Shown: positions 37,827 through 48,991 of the stretch, piece by piece
How positions within the stretch are numbered: the first letter of the stretch is position 1
Layout: the number at the start of each line of letters is the position of its first letter
Assembly: GCF_913566895.1 (NCBI RefSeq)
Contig: NZ_CAJYCN010000002.1
Coordinates: 1-64,000, forward strand
Reading direction: 5' to 3'
DNA length: 64,000 nucleotides
Source of the DNA: Listeria ilorinensis
GTDB lineage: Bacteria > Bacillota > Bacilli > Lactobacillales > Listeriaceae
Notes under the pieces: generated by a model
Databases searched by the model: none
What the model was told of the DNA's origin: nothing
The model's input: only the letters and a program-made list of their open reading frames with translations
Made by a program: the position numbers and the translations under genes

Positions 37827-39134
37827 TTATTTTCTTTTACGATTTTCACGCCGTTTAATTTCTGCCATTTTGCGATTGATTTTTTTCTTGTAGTTTGGTT
37901 TGCGCTTCTGTTTGGCCTTCTTACGCATACCGATTTCACGTGGATCAGCTGCTTCACGTGTTGCTTCACGTTTTGAACGGCGGTTACGATCTAGCACCTC
38001 GACAAACTCGTCGCGTTTAAGTTCCACATGTTTGAACGTGATGCCCATCTTTTCCAGCTGATTCAATTTATCTTCATCTGCTGGTTCATAAATTGTCAGT
38101 GCTAAACCGAAATGGCCAGCCCGGCCCGTGCGTCCAGTCCGGTGGATATAAAAGTCTAAGTCACTTGGCAGCTCATAATTAATGACATGACTGATACCCG
38201 TGATATCAATACCGCGAGCCGCAAGATCGGTGGCCACGATATATTGATAGTCCATATTTTCGATTTGCTTCATCGTCCGTTTGCGTTCTCGTGGAGGAAC
38301 GTCACCGTGAATCTTTGCTACTTTGAGACCACGCTCTGTCAAGCCATCTGCCACCTCATCTGCCGCTTGTTTCGTATTCGTGAAAACAATCGCCAAATAA
38401 GGTCTGAATGTCGTAAGCGTATCTTTCAGCAAGTCCAGTTTATTACGGCTTTTACGGGCAATGAGTTCATGTGTCACATTTTCTGAAGCAGTCACTTTTG
38501 GTTGAATATGCTCATAGCGCGGATTTTCCATATATTTCTTTAAAAATGGTTTTAATTTTTGCGGGATTGTCGCCGAGAAAACGAGCATTTGCAAGTTTGG
38601 TGGCATCTTGCCAGCAATCGTATCGACATCGTTCAAAAAGCCCATATCAAGGGTCATATCAGCTTCATCGATGACTAACGTGCGAGCTGTATGAACATGC
38701 AAGGCTTTTTCGCGAATCATGTCATTGATACGTCCTGGTGTTCCGATAACGATGTGCGGCTGATTCTTCAATTTTTCAATCGTACGTTGTTTATCCGTTC
38801 CGCCGATCAAAAGATGCGTCACAATTTCTTTTTCACTCAATTTCGTGATTTTACGGCTTTCTTGATAAATTTGATTGGCTAATTCACGACTCGGTGCTGT
38901 GATGACCACTTGAACTTCCTTTACCTCCGGATTGATCTGCTGAATCAGTGGCAAAAGGAAAGTATGGGTTTTACCGGTCCCCGTCTGTGATTGGCCAATA
39001 ATGCTTTCACCGCGCATAATACCAGGGATCAATTTTTGCTGCACTTCTGTTGGTTCAAAAAAGCCTAACTTTTGAATCGCTTGATTAATAAAAGGCTGAA
39101 ACCCAAACTGGTCGAACCTTGATTTTTTTGTCAT
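37827..39134 (-). CDS. cshB: DEAD-box RNA helicase CshB
   Basis: A 435-residue helicase with the Q motif FQPFINQAIQKLGFFEPTEVQ, motif I SQTGTGKT, DEAD in VIDEADMTLDMG, SAT in VFSATIP, and the C-terminal RecA domain motifs ATDLAARGIDI and HRTGRTGRAG. The basic tail (about 365-435) is Lys/Arg-rich as in CshB, which aids ribosome assembly and cold growth in Bacillus. ATG 39134 follows GGAGTGG; a longer form starts four codons earlier. It corresponds to lmo1450. Confidence 0.9.
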   Translation of the reverse strand: MTKKSRFDQFGFQPFINQAIQKLGFFEPTEVQQKLIPGIMRGESIIGQSQTGTGKTHTFLLPLIQQINPEVKEVQVVITAPSRELANQIYQESRKITKLSEKEIVTHLLIGGTDKQRTIEKLKNQPHIVIGTPGRINDMIREKALHVHTARTLVIDEADMTLDMGFLNDVDTIAGKMPPNLQMLVFSATIPQKLKPFLKKYMENPRYEHIQPKVTASENVTHELIARKSRNKLDLLKDTLTTFRPYLAIVFTNTKQAADEVADGLTERGLKVAKIHGDVPPRERKRTMKQIENMDYQYIVATDLAARGIDITGISHVINYELPSDLDFYIHRTGRTGRAGHFGLALTIYEPADEDKLNQLEKMGITFKHVELKRDEFVEVLDRNRRSKREATREAADPREIGMRKKAKQKRKPNYKKKINRKMAEIKRRENRKRK

Positions 39135-39298
39135 TAAATTTTCCACTCCGTTCTGTTCCTATTCGCAATTATACAGGATGTTGCGGCCTCCTACAATGAA
39201 AAAAACGTTCTTACCACAGAAAAACGTCCTTTTTTGTCAAAAATCAGCTTTTCGCTTATAATAAAAAAGAACTTTGGAACCAAGAGGAGGAAATTTTA

Positions 39299-40294
39299 GT
39301 GGAAGTCATCAAAATCAATCCGCGTGGCTATTGTTATGGTGTTGTTGATGCAATGGTCATTGCCAAGAATGCCTCTCTTGATCCTGCGCTTCCCCGTCCA
39401 ATTCATATTTTGGGTATGATCGTCCATAATCAACATGTCACGGAAGCCTTTAAGGATATTGGTATTTATACAGTCGATGGTGAAAACCGGGAAGCCATTT
39501 TAGAAAAAATCGATCGGGGTACTGTAATTTTTACTGCGCACGGCGTCTCTCCACGTGTGAAAGAACTGGCAATCGCAAAAGGACTTACCACAATCGATGC
39601 TACCTGTCCGGATGTTCTCCGCACTTATGAGCTGATTCGCGAAAAAAAGCAACAAGGTTACCATGTCATCTATATTGGTAAAAAAGGCCATCCTGAGCCA
39701 GAAGGAGCCTATGGTACTGCTCCTGATATCGTTCATTTAGTCGAAACAAAAGCAGATATCGAAGCACTTACATTGGAAACTAACAAAATTTTTGTGACTA
39801 ATCAGACGACCATGAGTCAATGGGACGTGCTTGATTTGATGGATTTTATTTCTGTCAAATACCCGCAAGCCGAGCATCATCAAGAAATTTGTCTTGCTAC
39901 ACAGGTTAGGCAGGAAGCGGTTGCTGAACAAGCGAAGGGCGCCGACTTGACGATCGTTGTTGGCGATCCGAGAAGTAACAATACCAACCGACTCGCACAA
40001 GTTTCGGTGGAAAAGACAGGTGTTCCAGCAAAACGTGTTGCAGATGTCAGTGAAATTGAAATCAGCTGGCTGAAAGATATTGATAAGGTTGCTGTGACTG
40101 CTGGTGCCAGTACTCCTACACAAGTGATTCGCGAAGTCCTGATTTTTTTAGAAGCCTTTGACCCCAATGACCCAGCAACCTGGAGCCGAGAGCATTATCA
40201 TGACCCGGCAAGTATCTTACCTCGCGCACGCAAAACCAACATGGCAGAAAAACGACATGCCCGCCTGGAACATTTGCGAAATGGTGGACGTTAA
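39299..40294 (+). CDS. ispH: 4-hydroxy-3-methylbut-2-enyl diphosphate reductase IspH
   Basis: IspH (LytB) converts HMBPP to IPP and DMAPP, the last MEP pathway step. The 331-residue protein starts at GTG 39299 with GAGGAGG upstream. The three cluster cysteines are in [10 protein letters not shown] near residue 13, [10 protein letters not shown] near 103 and [11 protein letters not shown] near 199. HPEPEGAYG near 138 and SNNTNRL near 226 are substrate-binding. It faces the minus-strand genes on either side. Confidence 0.95.
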   Translation: MEVIKINPRGYCYGVVDAMVIAKNASLDPALPRPIHILGMIVHNQHVTEAFKDIGIYTVDGENREAILEKIDRGTVIFTAHGVSPRVKELAIAKGLTTIDATCPDVLRTYELIREKKQQGYHVIYIGKKGHPEPEGAYGTAPDIVHLVETKADIEALTLETNKIFVTNQTTMSQWDVLDLMDFISVKYPQAEHHQEICLATQVRQEAVAEQAKGADLTIVVGDPRSNNTNRLAQVSVEKTGVPAKRVADVSEIEISWLKDIDKVAVTAGASTPTQVIREVLIFLEAFDPNDPATWSREHYHDPASILPRARKTNMAEKRHARLEHLRNGGR

Positions 40295-40339
40295 AAACTG
40301 GATGTGCAGCTCTTTTAAGAGTTGGCACATCCAGTTTTT
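40295..40339. terminator. Bidirectional terminator between ispH and nif3
   Basis: A perfect 14-bp stem (40295-40308 with 40326-40339) with an inner CTCTT/AAGAG pairing and flanking A/T runs. It ends ispH and the trmK-nif3 transcript. Confidence 0.9.
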
Positions 40340-41464
40340 TTATAAAAATTGAAAAGGATCTGTATTTTTTTCAGAGATCATCAGGCCGACTTCATAATCT
40401 CGTTCCACTGCTTTTTTCTTAAAGGTTCGCTTCAAATATGTTTTCATGATTTTCTCAATATTATGTCCGGCATCGATCGTCGGTAAATCAAGCGCAAGCA
40501 AATCATGCCCCGTATGGTAATAAATATCCCCGGTAATATAGACATCTGCCCCGCTGCGCTTTACATCATGGATAAATTTATTACCATCTCCACCAATGAT
40601 AGCTACTTTTTTGACAGGTTGTTGCAAATTTTTGCCAATGAAACGAACATTTTCAATTGCTAGCGCGCTTTTCACCCTATCAATAAAAACATCCATTGGC
40701 ACTTCTTTCTGCAGTTGGCCAATTCTTCCTAATCCTTCCTGTTCGTGCAAATGAGCAAGCTGATAAACATCAATCGCTGCTTCTTCATAAGGATGAGCAT
40801 TTCGAACAGCTTTGAGAATCTCATTCATCTTACTTTTCGGTGCAACCGCTTCTAGCTTGATTTCGGTTACTTCGGTCAGTTCTCCTCGCTTGCCGATTGC
40901 CGGATTAGCATTTTCTGCAGGTTGAAAACGTCCTATGCCTTTTGTTGAAAATGTACAATTCGAGTAATCTGTCCCGATTTCACCTGCTCCATTTTCCACT
41001 AAAGCAAGCCGAATTTGTTCCTGAGCAAGCTCTGGTACATAGACGGCAATCTTAACATACTGCTCCTGCCAGGTCGGTACAATCATCTGACAATCTGAAA
41101 GCTCCAGCTCTTTGGCAAGAAGATCATTCACACCACCGCGTGCAATATCTAAATTGGTATGGGCTGCGTACACGATGATATCATGTTTAATTAATTTGCG
41201 AATCATTCGGCCTTGACTAGTTGACATATCAATTTGTTTAATTGGGTGAAAAAGAAATGGATGGTGGGCAATGATCATGTCGACTTTTTCCTCGATTGCT
41301 TCTTCTACGACCTCTTCCAGCACATCTAAGGTAAACATGATCTTCCGTACCTTTTTACTTAAATCACCCAACTGAAGACCGATTGGGTCCCCCTCCATTG
41401 CATATTTGCGCGGCGCAATCTCTTCTAACATTGCCGCATATTCATACCCATTTGCCGTTTTCAT
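40340..41464 (-). CDS. Nif3-like dinuclear metal center protein (YqfO)
   Basis: A 374-residue protein of the NIF3/DUF34 family with a PII-like (CutA-like) insert in the middle (about 130-240), the Bacillus/Staphylococcus YqfO architecture. Metal ligands are in IIAHHPFLFHP near residue 63, DIARGG near 105, and GDIYYHTGHD plus DAGHNIEK near the C-terminus. The biochemical role is unsettled (GTP cyclohydrolase I-like by old naming). It overlaps trmK by ATGA. Confidence 0.9.
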   Translation of the reverse strand: MKTANGYEYAAMLEEIAPRKYAMEGDPIGLQLGDLSKKVRKIMFTLDVLEEVVEEAIEEKVDMIIAHHPFLFHPIKQIDMSTSQGRMIRKLIKHDIIVYAAHTNLDIARGGVNDLLAKELELSDCQMIVPTWQEQYVKIAVYVPELAQEQIRLALVENGAGEIGTDYSNCTFSTKGIGRFQPAENANPAIGKRGELTEVTEIKLEAVAPKSKMNEILKAVRNAHPYEEAAIDVYQLAHLHEQEGLGRIGQLQKEVPMDVFIDRVKSALAIENVRFIGKNLQQPVKKVAIIGGDGNKFIHDVKRSGADVYITGDIYYHTGHDLLALDLPTIDAGHNIEKIMKTYLKRTFKKKAVERDYEVGLMISEKNTDPFQFL

Positions 41465-42165
41465 GCCATCACGTCCTCTACTAATTGAATTTTATGTTTT
41501 AGTTCTTTTAGTTTTGGTTGATTCTCAGAATGAATGCTACTTTTTTGTTCAATCGTTTGGATGATTTTATGCCAGTTTTTCTTTTCATGTAGCCATTTTG
41601 TTTGAAAAGCCTCATTTTTCTCTTCCAGAAGAAAAGGGCCAAAGAAGCGCTCTTTTTCTGTATATTGAACGGGCCGAGCCACTCTTTCTAAAACCAGAAT
41701 CTCATAAATTTTCTGGTCTTCCATCAAAATAGCCTCCGCAATAAGTGCAAATTGGTTATCTTCTGCCCAACTGCGAAGTTTATGAGCTGCCAGATTAGGT
41801 TGAAGAATCAGTCGCTTCACACCAACAAGTCTATCTGAATCTTTTTCGAGAATCGAGCGGATTAGACTACCACCCATTCCCGCGATAACAATCGTATCAA
41901 TCTGGTCATCGGCTGTTAGAACAGCCAGGCCATCTCCTTTACGCACCTGAATCTGTTCAGTAAGGGATAGTTTTTCCACTTGTTTCTTTGCGGACTTAAA
42001 AGGACCCTCGACTACTTCACCCGCAATCGCAAAGGAAGCCTGCTTGTTCAAGACTGCATAACAAGGCAGATAGGCGTGATCACTGCCGATATCCGCAAGT
42101 CTTGCCCCTTCTGGAAGATAGCTCACAACTTTATGCAGACGCTTAGAAAGCTGTTGTTCGTTCAT
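41461..42165 (-). CDS. trmK: tRNA (adenine22-N1)-methyltransferase TrmK
   Basis: A 234-residue SAM-dependent enzyme that forms m1A22 in tRNA. The SAM motif is LADIGSDHAYLPCYAVL near residues 20-37, followed by GDGLAVL and the catalytic-region VIAGMGGSLIRSIL; a coiled-coil-like C-terminal tail (about 160-230) is typical. It is translationally coupled to the Nif3-like gene, a pairing conserved in Firmicutes. Confidence 0.92.
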   Translation of the reverse strand: MNEQQLSKRLHKVVSYLPEGARLADIGSDHAYLPCYAVLNKQASFAIAGEVVEGPFKSAKKQVEKLSLTEQIQVRKGDGLAVLTADDQIDTIVIAGMGGSLIRSILEKDSDRLVGVKRLILQPNLAAHKLRSWAEDNQFALIAEAILMEDQKIYEILVLERVARPVQYTEKERFFGPFLLEEKNEAFQTKWLHEKKNWHKIIQTIEQKSSIHSENQPKLKELKHKIQLVEDVMA

Positions 42166-42184
42166 TTTTTCAACTCCTATGTAA

Positions 42185-42216
42185 AAAACAGGAAGACGTA
42201 TCTGCCCTCCTGTTTT
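42185..42216 (-). terminator. Terminator of the dnaG-sigA transcript
   Basis: A 9-bp AAAACAGGA/TCCTGTTTT stem followed by U's on the minus strand, just after sigA. Confidence 0.78.
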
Positions 42217-42220
42217 CTTT

Positions 42221-43342
42221 TTATTCGAGGAAGTCTTTCAATTGTTTGCTTCTGCTCGGATGGCGTAATTTGCGAAGCGCTTTTGCTTCGATTTGACGAA
42301 TCCGCTCCCGTGTGACGCCAAATACCCGACCAACTTCTTCCAGTGTCCGAGTCCGGCCATCATCAAGTCCAAAACGAAGGCGAAGCACATTTTCTTCCCG
42401 ATCAGTCAGTGTATCTAGGACATCTTCCAACTGCTCTTTCAAAAGCTCATAAGCGGCATGATCACTTGGAGAAGTGGCTTCCTGATCCTCAATGAAATCC
42501 CCTAAATGAGAATCGTCTTCTTCTCCGATTGGTGTTTCCAGTGATACAGGTTCTTGCGCAATTTTTAGGATCTCCCGTACTTTTTCTGTTGGTAAGTCCA
42601 TTTCTTCTCCAATTTCTTCTGGAGAAGGGTCGCGCCCCAGATCCTGTAGCAACTGCCGCTGTACACGAATCAATTTGTTGATGGTCTCCACCATGTGAAC
42701 AGGAATCCGGATTGTCCGTGCCTGATCCGCAATTGCACGGGTGATGGCTTGGCGGATCCACCAAGTAGCATAGGTACTGAATTTAAAGCCTTTGCTGAAA
42801 TCGAATTTTTCAACAGCTTTCATTAGCCCCATATTTCCTTCTTGAATCAAGTCAAGAAAGAGCATACCACGACCGACATAACGTTTTGCGATGCTGACCA
42901 CAAGGCGCAGATTGGCTTCAGCTAAGCGTCCTTTAGCTTCTAAATCTCCTGCTTCGATACGTTTTGCAAGTGCAATTTCTTCATCCGCTGTCAAAAGATC
43001 TACGCGGCCGATTTCTTTTAAATACATCCGAACGGGATCATTGATTTTGACACCAGGAGGAACACTCATATCTGTTAAATCAAATTCTTCGGTTTCTTCT
43101 TTTACAAGTTCCGTTTCATCTGGATCTTCATCCTCATCTTCTGCATATACAACTTCGACGCCTGCTTCCCCCAGATGTTCTAAAAATTCATCCATATGAT
43201 CGGAATCGATTGCAAAAGGAGCTAATCTGGCAGTAACTCTCGTGTAAGAGATCAGCCCTGTTTTCTTTCCCTCTTCAACAAGAGCCTCTTTCACTTGATC
43301 AATATTTTCAGCACTTTGTTTTTCTTGTGGTTTCTCACTCAT
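42221..43342 (-). CDS. sigA: Primary sigma factor SigA (RpoD)
   Basis: A 373-residue housekeeping sigma-70. Region 1.1 (about 1-80) is acidic ([13 protein letters not shown]). Region 1.2 begins [13 protein letters not shown], region 2 includes [19 protein letters not shown] and [35 protein letters not shown], and region 4.2 ends [23 protein letters not shown]. It follows dnaG by 86 bases, forming the conserved macromolecular synthesis operon without rpsU, which is elsewhere at 57653. Confidence 0.97.
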   Translation of the reverse strand: MSEKPQEKQSAENIDQVKEALVEEGKKTGLISYTRVTARLAPFAIDSDHMDEFLEHLGEAGVEVVYAEDEDEDPDETELVKEETEEFDLTDMSVPPGVKINDPVRMYLKEIGRVDLLTADEEIALAKRIEAGDLEAKGRLAEANLRLVVSIAKRYVGRGMLFLDLIQEGNMGLMKAVEKFDFSKGFKFSTYATWWIRQAITRAIADQARTIRIPVHMVETINKLIRVQRQLLQDLGRDPSPEEIGEEMDLPTEKVREILKIAQEPVSLETPIGEEDDSHLGDFIEDQEATSPSDHAAYELLKEQLEDVLDTLTDREENVLRLRFGLDDGRTRTLEEVGRVFGVTRERIRQIEAKALRKLRHPSRSKQLKDFLE

Positions 43343-43428
43343 AACTGCCTGTTTCCTCCTTCCAAATTACCGCAAATATGGCCTCCACGTGATACCATAC
43401 CATCTTTTAGCGGTTTTAAAACGTTCGT

Positions 43429-45378
43429 CTATTCTTCCAAATCGTAATCATGGCTTGCCAGCTTTTTACGAAGCAGCAAAATCTCTGCTGTCACCTTTAA
43501 AGCCTGCTCATTTTCCTGATTACGAATGTGTGTATGCTGGTCTTGCTCCAGCTGTTTAATTTTATTTTCAAGTTTAAATTTCTTTAAACTGAGAATATAC
43601 GCTTGGTATTCATGAAGACCTTGCTCATCTGGTGCATCCATCATTTCAAGGCTTGCCACCAGGTTTTTGAGACTCGTCTGATCATCCGGCAGAAAATCCA
43701 TAAAACGTTGGATATCTGCATCATGATCCTCTAAATAGAAACTAATCAAATAGGTAAACAAAGCCTGAAAATCATCGTGATAAAACGAAAGATCACCTAA
43801 GAGCTGTTGAATTTGCGCAAAAGCATCTCGACTTTCAAGCATCGCTTTCATAAGTTGCTGCTCCGAGAACGTATGCGCCTCAAGTTTTTGAGCGGGTTTA
43901 TGAAATTGCAGAGGTGCCTGGACCATAGCGGATGATTCACTGCCAAAGTCCATTCCGGAAAAAGGAATCTCTGGAGGCAACATTCCCATAAAGGGATCAT
44001 CCACTGGTACATTTCTTTCCGCCCCTAAACGGGCAGAAGCTTTTTTAGCATGTTGTACTTTTCGAACAGCTGATTGCAATTCTTCCTTAAGGGTTTCCAT
44101 GGAAAGAGAAAATTCCTCTGCCAATTGTTTGAGATAGATCTCACGTTCAACAGCCTGTCCTAAACGTGCAATGACTGTCACTGCCTCATCTAAATACTGC
44201 AATTGTTCAGTTTCATTCTGGAGATTTTTTCCTCTCCGCAAAAATTGCAATGTGAAAGCTGTCCAGCTCATTCGTTCATGCTGGTAGATCTCGCGAAATT
44301 TGTCAGCACCATTTGCTTTGATGAACTCATCTGGATCTTTGCCTCCGGGAAGCTGGACAACAAAAACTTCCATTCGGCTGCGGTCCTGGATCAATGTCCC
44401 AGCTTTAAACGCCGCTTCAATACCCGCATTATCTCCGTCATAGCAAATCACTGCCCGGTTCGTAATACGACGAATTAGTTCAATATGCTCTTCTGTCAAA
44501 CTCGTCCCCATCGAAGCTATCCCATTTTCAAGATCAGCCTCAGTGGCTGTAATCACATCCATAAAGCCTTCTAAAAGCAGAATCTCTTCTTTCTTACGAA
44601 TGGCTTGTCTACCTTCTGAAAAATGATAAAGCAACTTGCGTTTGTTAAAAATAGGCGTCTCTGGACTGTTCAAATATTTCGGTCCGTCACGCTGTTCATA
44701 AAGCCGACCGGAAAATCCTACTAGTTGACCGCGATCGTTCGTGATTGGAAACATGATCCGACCCCGAAAACGGTCAACGATCTCACCGCTTTCCCGTTTA
44801 GTCAATAGACCAGCTGTTACAGCAAGTTCAAGCTCCATGCCCCTTTTTTCAAGGAAGGAAGAAATCGTCGCATGGTGATTGGGTGCAAAACCGATTTGAA
44901 AAGCGGTCATCATTTCTTCTGACATACCGCGCTCCTTCAAATAGGCAAGAGCTGCACTACCTTCCTCTGTTTCCATTAGCAGATAATGATATAACTTAGC
45001 TGTCAGCTGGTGCATTTCAATCATCTGATGCGTTTCACTGGATTCTTTTGTAACCGGAGCATCACTTTGGGATTGAATTTCTGGCAGTTCAATATCCATA
45101 TGTGTCATCTCAGCCACTTTTTGTACGGCTTCAACGAACGTCAGATTGTCATGCTCCATCAAAAAGCGAAAGACATTGCCCCCTTTTCCACAACCGAAGC
45201 AGTGGAAAATCTGTTTCTCAGCGGAAACAGAAAAAGAAGGCGTCTTCTCACCATGAAATGGACAAAGACCAATATAATTCCTACCTTGCTTCTTGAGCTG
45301 AACATAGTGGCTGACAACATCCACAATATCAGCCTGATTGCGGATTGCATCAATCGTTTCTTCTGGAATCCGCCGCAT
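43429..45378 (-). CDS. dnaG: DNA primase
   Basis: A 649-residue primase that makes RNA primers for replication. It has an N-terminal CHC2 zinc ribbon (Cys39, His42, Cys60, Cys63 in GLCPFHGEKTPSF and HCFGCGKGG), a Toprim core with LLLEGFMDVITA near residue 262 and CYDGDNAGIEA near 305, and a C-terminal helicase-binding region with a coiled tail. It is about 20 residues longer than I recall for L. monocytogenes, owing to the low-complexity linker near 430-475. ATG 45378 follows CAGGAG and lies inside the end of the yqxD gene (29-base overlap). Confidence 0.95.
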   Translation of the reverse strand: MRRIPEETIDAIRNQADIVDVVSHYVQLKKQGRNYIGLCPFHGEKTPSFSVSAEKQIFHCFGCGKGGNVFRFLMEHDNLTFVEAVQKVAEMTHMDIELPEIQSQSDAPVTKESSETHQMIEMHQLTAKLYHYLLMETEEGSAALAYLKERGMSEEMMTAFQIGFAPNHHATISSFLEKRGMELELAVTAGLLTKRESGEIVDRFRGRIMFPITNDRGQLVGFSGRLYEQRDGPKYLNSPETPIFNKRKLLYHFSEGRQAIRKKEEILLLEGFMDVITATEADLENGIASMGTSLTEEHIELIRRITNRAVICYDGDNAGIEAAFKAGTLIQDRSRMEVFVVQLPGGKDPDEFIKANGADKFREIYQHERMSWTAFTLQFLRRGKNLQNETEQLQYLDEAVTVIARLGQAVEREIYLKQLAEEFSLSMETLKEELQSAVRKVQHAKKASARLGAERNVPVDDPFMGMLPPEIPFSGMDFGSESSAMVQAPLQFHKPAQKLEAHTFSEQQLMKAMLESRDAFAQIQQLLGDLSFYHDDFQALFTYLISFYLEDHDADIQRFMDFLPDDQTSLKNLVASLEMMDAPDEQGLHEYQAYILSLKKFKLENKIKQLEQDQHTHIRNQENEQALKVTAEILLLRKKLASHDYDLEE

Positions 45379-45835
45379 GATGATCGTCAACTCCTGTTCT
45401 ATGATTTTCAAGATAAAGCTTGATAGTTTCAAAAAAACGTTCTTTATCTTCTGGTAGTAATTTTTTCGGTCCTTTTGCATAGTGACCGCCTCGTCGTTCT
45501 TTTGCGTGCAGATGACGAATTTCCAGAAGATAGGGCATATCCTGTTCGCGGTATTCTTCACCGCGATTGGAAAAAACGATACAGCCCTTGTTTAAAAGCA
45601 TACTGCTAAGCCCGATGTCCTGTGTGACAATGAGGTCTCCCGGGCGCGCCAAGGTCAAAATCCGCATATCGACCGCTTCCTTTTGAGTATCTACAAATAG
45701 CCAATTTTCTCCATTCGTATCCATCATAAAATGATTATAAGAAGCAACAAAACAGATATCTAACTGAAAAAGATCTCGGAGCCGGCGTATCTCATCTTTA
45801 ACGGGACACGCATCAGCATCAATAAATACTTGCAT
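45350..45835 (-). CDS. yqxD: UPF0178 (YaiI/YqxD) family protein
   Basis: A 161-residue PIN-like NYN-domain protein (UPF0178). It has the family features MQVFIDADACPVKDEI, NHFMMD, VDMRILTLARPGDLIVTQDIGLSS and the late RGGHYAKGPKKLLPEDKERF. The acidic residues look like a metal-dependent nuclease site, but the function is unproven. ATG 45835 follows AAAAGGAGG; an upstream extension has no SD. It overlaps dnaG by 29 bases. Confidence 0.9.
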   Translation of the reverse strand: MQVFIDADACPVKDEIRRLRDLFQLDICFVASYNHFMMDTNGENWLFVDTQKEAVDMRILTLARPGDLIVTQDIGLSSMLLNKGCIVFSNRGEEYREQDMPYLLEIRHLHAKERRGGHYAKGPKKLLPEDKERFFETIKLYLENHRTGVDDHHAADSRRND

Positions 45836-45866
45836 TTTTGCCCTCCTTTTCAATGTTAGACAAACC

Positions 45867-45894
45867 AAAAAACGAGTCGAACAACCCGTTTTTT
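45867..45894 (-). terminator. Terminator upstream of yqxD
   Basis: An 11-bp stem (A6 plus CGGGU pairing on the minus strand) with a 6-base loop and a U6 run; about 110 bases after the pdrP stop, likely ending that transcript. Confidence 0.72.
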
Positions 45895-46006
45895 GAATCA
45901 ATGCAAAAATGACCTGCAAAATTGCATTATACGCGATGAAAATTAAATTTTCAAGCCTATTTCATCGTCATAATATATATATTCGCCGAAAAATGAAAAA
46001 CTCCTT

Positions 46007-46831
46007 CTATAATTCTAAATTTTCATCAACAATTTCACCAATGTGAATCAAAATCTCATTGGCGGTCTCTTCAATGGCTTTGTTTGTCACATCCAATACA
46101 TAGCAGCCAAGTTTATCCGTTAGCTTTTTAAAGAAAACAAGCTCCTCATCAATTCTAGTTCCGCTGGCGTACGTCCCTTGCCCGCTTAAGCCAATGGAAA
46201 TTAGACGTTCAGATCGGATCTGGTTGAGCTTACTCTTGTTGATTTTGAGGCCGATGATTTTCCGCGGATCAATTTCAAAAAGCTCATCGGGTACAGTGGC
46301 TTCTGGTACGATCGGCACATTGGCAATCTTCAAGCCTTTCAAAGCTAGATACTGTGAAAGTGGTGTTTTTGAAGTTCGAGAAATTCCAATCAGCACATAG
46401 TCAGCCTGCAAAATCCCCCGCGGATTACGCCCGTCATCATTCTCTACTGCAAATTCAATCGCAGCCACCTTATTGAAATAGGCTTCATCAAGTGAACGCA
46501 CTCGCCCGGGTTCTGATAATGGTTTGATTTTATAAGTTTGCTCCAATTGTGCTAAAAGCGGACCAAACAAGTCAATGATCGGTACTCCAAAAGCTCGAGC
46601 TGTTTGATTCAAACTATCGCGTACTTCTTCTAAAACGATAGTATGGACAATGATTCCGTTATTAACAGCAACAAGATCGACAATTTCTTCGATCATTTCC
46701 GGTGAATCAATATGATGAAAACGATGGATAAATTTAGGCGTCTGACCGAACTGGCTCAAGGCAGCACGTGTTACCAGTTCCGCCGTTTCTCCTGTCGAAT
46801 CGGATACAACATAAACAGCAGGTTGAGTCAC
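46007..46831 (-). CDS. Pyruvate, phosphate dikinase regulatory protein
   Basis: A 274-residue bifunctional kinase/pyrophosphorylase of the PPDK regulatory protein family (PF03618, YqfL), which phosphorylates and dephosphorylates PPDK or PEP synthase. It has [13 protein letters not shown] at the N-terminus, the P-loop [15 protein letters not shown] near residue 150 and [15 protein letters not shown] near 180. It is located between the yqxD and glyS genes, as in Bacillus and Listeria (lmo1457). Confidence 0.92.
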   Translation of the reverse strand: MTQPAVYVVSDSTGETAELVTRAALSQFGQTPKFIHRFHHIDSPEMIEEIVDLVAVNNGIIVHTIVLEEVRDSLNQTARAFGVPIIDLFGPLLAQLEQTYKIKPLSEPGRVRSLDEAYFNKVAAIEFAVENDDGRNPRGILQADYVLIGISRTSKTPLSQYLALKGLKIANVPIVPEATVPDELFEIDPRKIIGLKINKSKLNQIRSERLISIGLSGQGTYASGTRIDEELVFFKKLTDKLGCYVLDVTNKAIEETANEILIHIGEIVDENLEL

Positions 46832-46868
46832 AATTTATTCTCCTTTATTAGATAATCTTTACTCAAAA

Positions 46869-46904
46869 AAAGAAGCCGGAATCTTTCCTCACTCCAGCTC
46901 CTTT
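46869..46904 (-). terminator. Terminator of glyQS
   Basis: A 12-bp stem with two to three G-U pairs on the minus strand (46893-46904 with 46869-46880), followed by a run of U's. It lies 21 bases after glyS. Confidence 0.72.
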
Positions 46905-46924
46905 CTTCAGAGGCTTTTCCTCTT

Positions 46925-48991
46925 TTATTTTACATTAATTTCATCCATTTGAGCAAATTCTTTAATAAATGTGGAAAGTTCGAATAGAAGAGCCAAGCGA
47001 TTATTACGCAGTTCCTCATTGTCACTCATAACAAGGGTATTGTCAAAGTAGGCATCAATAATCGGACGCAGTTTTGTAAACGCACGCAAGCGGTCAATGA
47101 TTTTCATCGTAGGATATTCTGTCCGCAGTTTTTCCAGTGCATCAAAAAGCTGGTGCTCATATTCATTTTCAAATAAATCCGGATCAATTTCAGCATGCTC
47201 TTGATATTTCTTTGAGATATTTACCACACGTGTCAGTGCTTCAATTGTAGGACGGAACCAATCGTCATCGGCGTGCTTATCAAGCAGCTTCGCACGATCA
47301 ATGATTTGCGGCAACATATTAGGATTCCCACCGATTACTGCATCAATGATATCTGGACGAATTTCGTGATCCTGCAGAATAACACGCAGGCGATTTTGAA
47401 TGAACATCCTAGCCTCTGTAAAAACTTCTTTGCTCGGTAATTCATTGAAGCCCTCTTTCCGTTCAAAATCCACGATATCAGAAAGAATTTCCATAAGCGG
47501 CAAATTCCATTTGTTCGCTTGAATGATACGCATCACGCCAAATGTACTGCGCCGCAAGCCAAATGGATCTGCTGAACCGGTTGGAACAATGTTGACACAG
47601 AAAAAACTAATGACCGTTTCAAGCTTATCGGCAATGGCTAGTAGGCTACCGAGATCAGATTCTGGTAAGACTCCGTCGGCTGAGATGGGCAGATAGTGTT
47701 CCCGAATGGCCTGAGCAACTGCTGGTTTTTCACCTTGCAAGAGTGCATATTTTTCACCCATGATCCCTTGAAGTTCTGGGAATTCACCTACAATATTAGT
47801 GACAAGGTCAAATTTATAGATATCTGTCACTCGTTTGATATCTTCTTTATCAGCCTCAGTCCAGTTTAAATAATCAGCAAGAAGCAAGGCTATCTTTTGG
47901 ACACGTTTCATTTTTTCAGTGAGTGTGCCCAATTTTTCATGGAAAACGATTGCGGACAGTTTTTTTATAGCGTCAGAGATCGGTATCTTTAAATCTTCCT
48001 GATAGAAGAAATCCGCATCTGATAAACGCGCTCTAAGTACCTTTTCATTTCCACGAACAACTGTATCCAGATGTTCATGATTACCGTTTCGAACAGTAAT
48101 AAAATGTGCTGTCAATTGGTCGTCTTGATCGAATACAGGGAAATAGCGCTGATGCTCTTTCATTGAAGTGATTAAGATCTCCTCTGGAAGTTCTAAATAT
48201 TTTTCTTCAAAACGGCCATCTAATACAGTCGGATATTCCACTAGATTATTGACTTCTTCAAGCAAGTCCTCATCTAACGGAACTTTCCAACCATTTACTG
48301 TTGCAATTTCTTCAATTTGTTCGCAGATGGCTGCTTTTCTAGCCTCACTATCGGCCACTACAAATTGTTCTAAAAGTTTTTCTTCATATTGAAGTGGTGA
48401 ATCAATCACAGCTTCCGAACCAAGGAAACGATGACCTCGACTTGTACGATCAGTTGATACATTTGTTATTTCAAACGGAATTACTTCTTCACCATACAAA
48501 GCAATCAACCACTTGATCGGGCGAATATAGCGCAGGTTGTATGCTGCCCAGTGCATACTGACTGGAAATGTCATGCCTGTTACGACTTTGTCCAATTCTT
48601 TTAATCGTTCACTTGTTGCGGCACCTTTGATTTCCTTTTTGATGTAAAGATATTCCGTTCCATTGATCGCACGAAAAGTAAAATCTTCTGGTGAAACACC
48701 CTGACTACGGGCAAATCCAAGTGCAGCTTTAGACCATTCACCCTCTTCTGTTTGGGCAATTTTTTTTGCTGGACCTTTAGCTTCTTCTACGCGATCAGCC
48801 TGACGAACAGCGACCTCTTGAACAAGTACAGCTAAGCGACGTGGTGTTGAGAAGCATTTAACACTGCCATAGCTGATTCGTTCCTCATCCAGCCAGTCTT
48901 CCAGTCTTTTTCTAAGTTGTGCAACAGATGCTGATACATATTGTGCTGGCATTTCTTCTAACCCAATTTCAAGTAAAAGATCTTTACTCAT
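46925..48991 (-). CDS. glyS: Glycyl-tRNA synthetase beta subunit
   Basis: The 688-residue beta chain of the alpha2-beta2 bacterial glycyl-tRNA synthetase, which holds the tRNA-binding part. Family markers include [15 protein letters not shown] at the start, [26 protein letters not shown] near residue 130, [14 protein letters not shown] near 283 and the HD-like [18 protein letters not shown] region. It overlaps glyQ by 8 bases and shares its T-box control. Confidence 0.96.
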   Translation of the reverse strand: MSKDLLLEIGLEEMPAQYVSASVAQLRKRLEDWLDEERISYGSVKCFSTPRRLAVLVQEVAVRQADRVEEAKGPAKKIAQTEEGEWSKAALGFARSQGVSPEDFTFRAINGTEYLYIKKEIKGAATSERLKELDKVVTGMTFPVSMHWAAYNLRYIRPIKWLIALYGEEVIPFEITNVSTDRTSRGHRFLGSEAVIDSPLQYEEKLLEQFVVADSEARKAAICEQIEEIATVNGWKVPLDEDLLEEVNNLVEYPTVLDGRFEEKYLELPEEILITSMKEHQRYFPVFDQDDQLTAHFITVRNGNHEHLDTVVRGNEKVLRARLSDADFFYQEDLKIPISDAIKKLSAIVFHEKLGTLTEKMKRVQKIALLLADYLNWTEADKEDIKRVTDIYKFDLVTNIVGEFPELQGIMGEKYALLQGEKPAVAQAIREHYLPISADGVLPESDLGSLLAIADKLETVISFFCVNIVPTGSADPFGLRRSTFGVMRIIQANKWNLPLMEILSDIVDFERKEGFNELPSKEVFTEARMFIQNRLRVILQDHEIRPDIIDAVIGGNPNMLPQIIDRAKLLDKHADDDWFRPTIEALTRVVNISKKYQEHAEIDPDLFENEYEHQLFDALEKLRTEYPTMKIIDRLRAFTKLRPIIDAYFDNTLVMSDNEELRNNRLALLFELSTFIKEFAQMDEINVK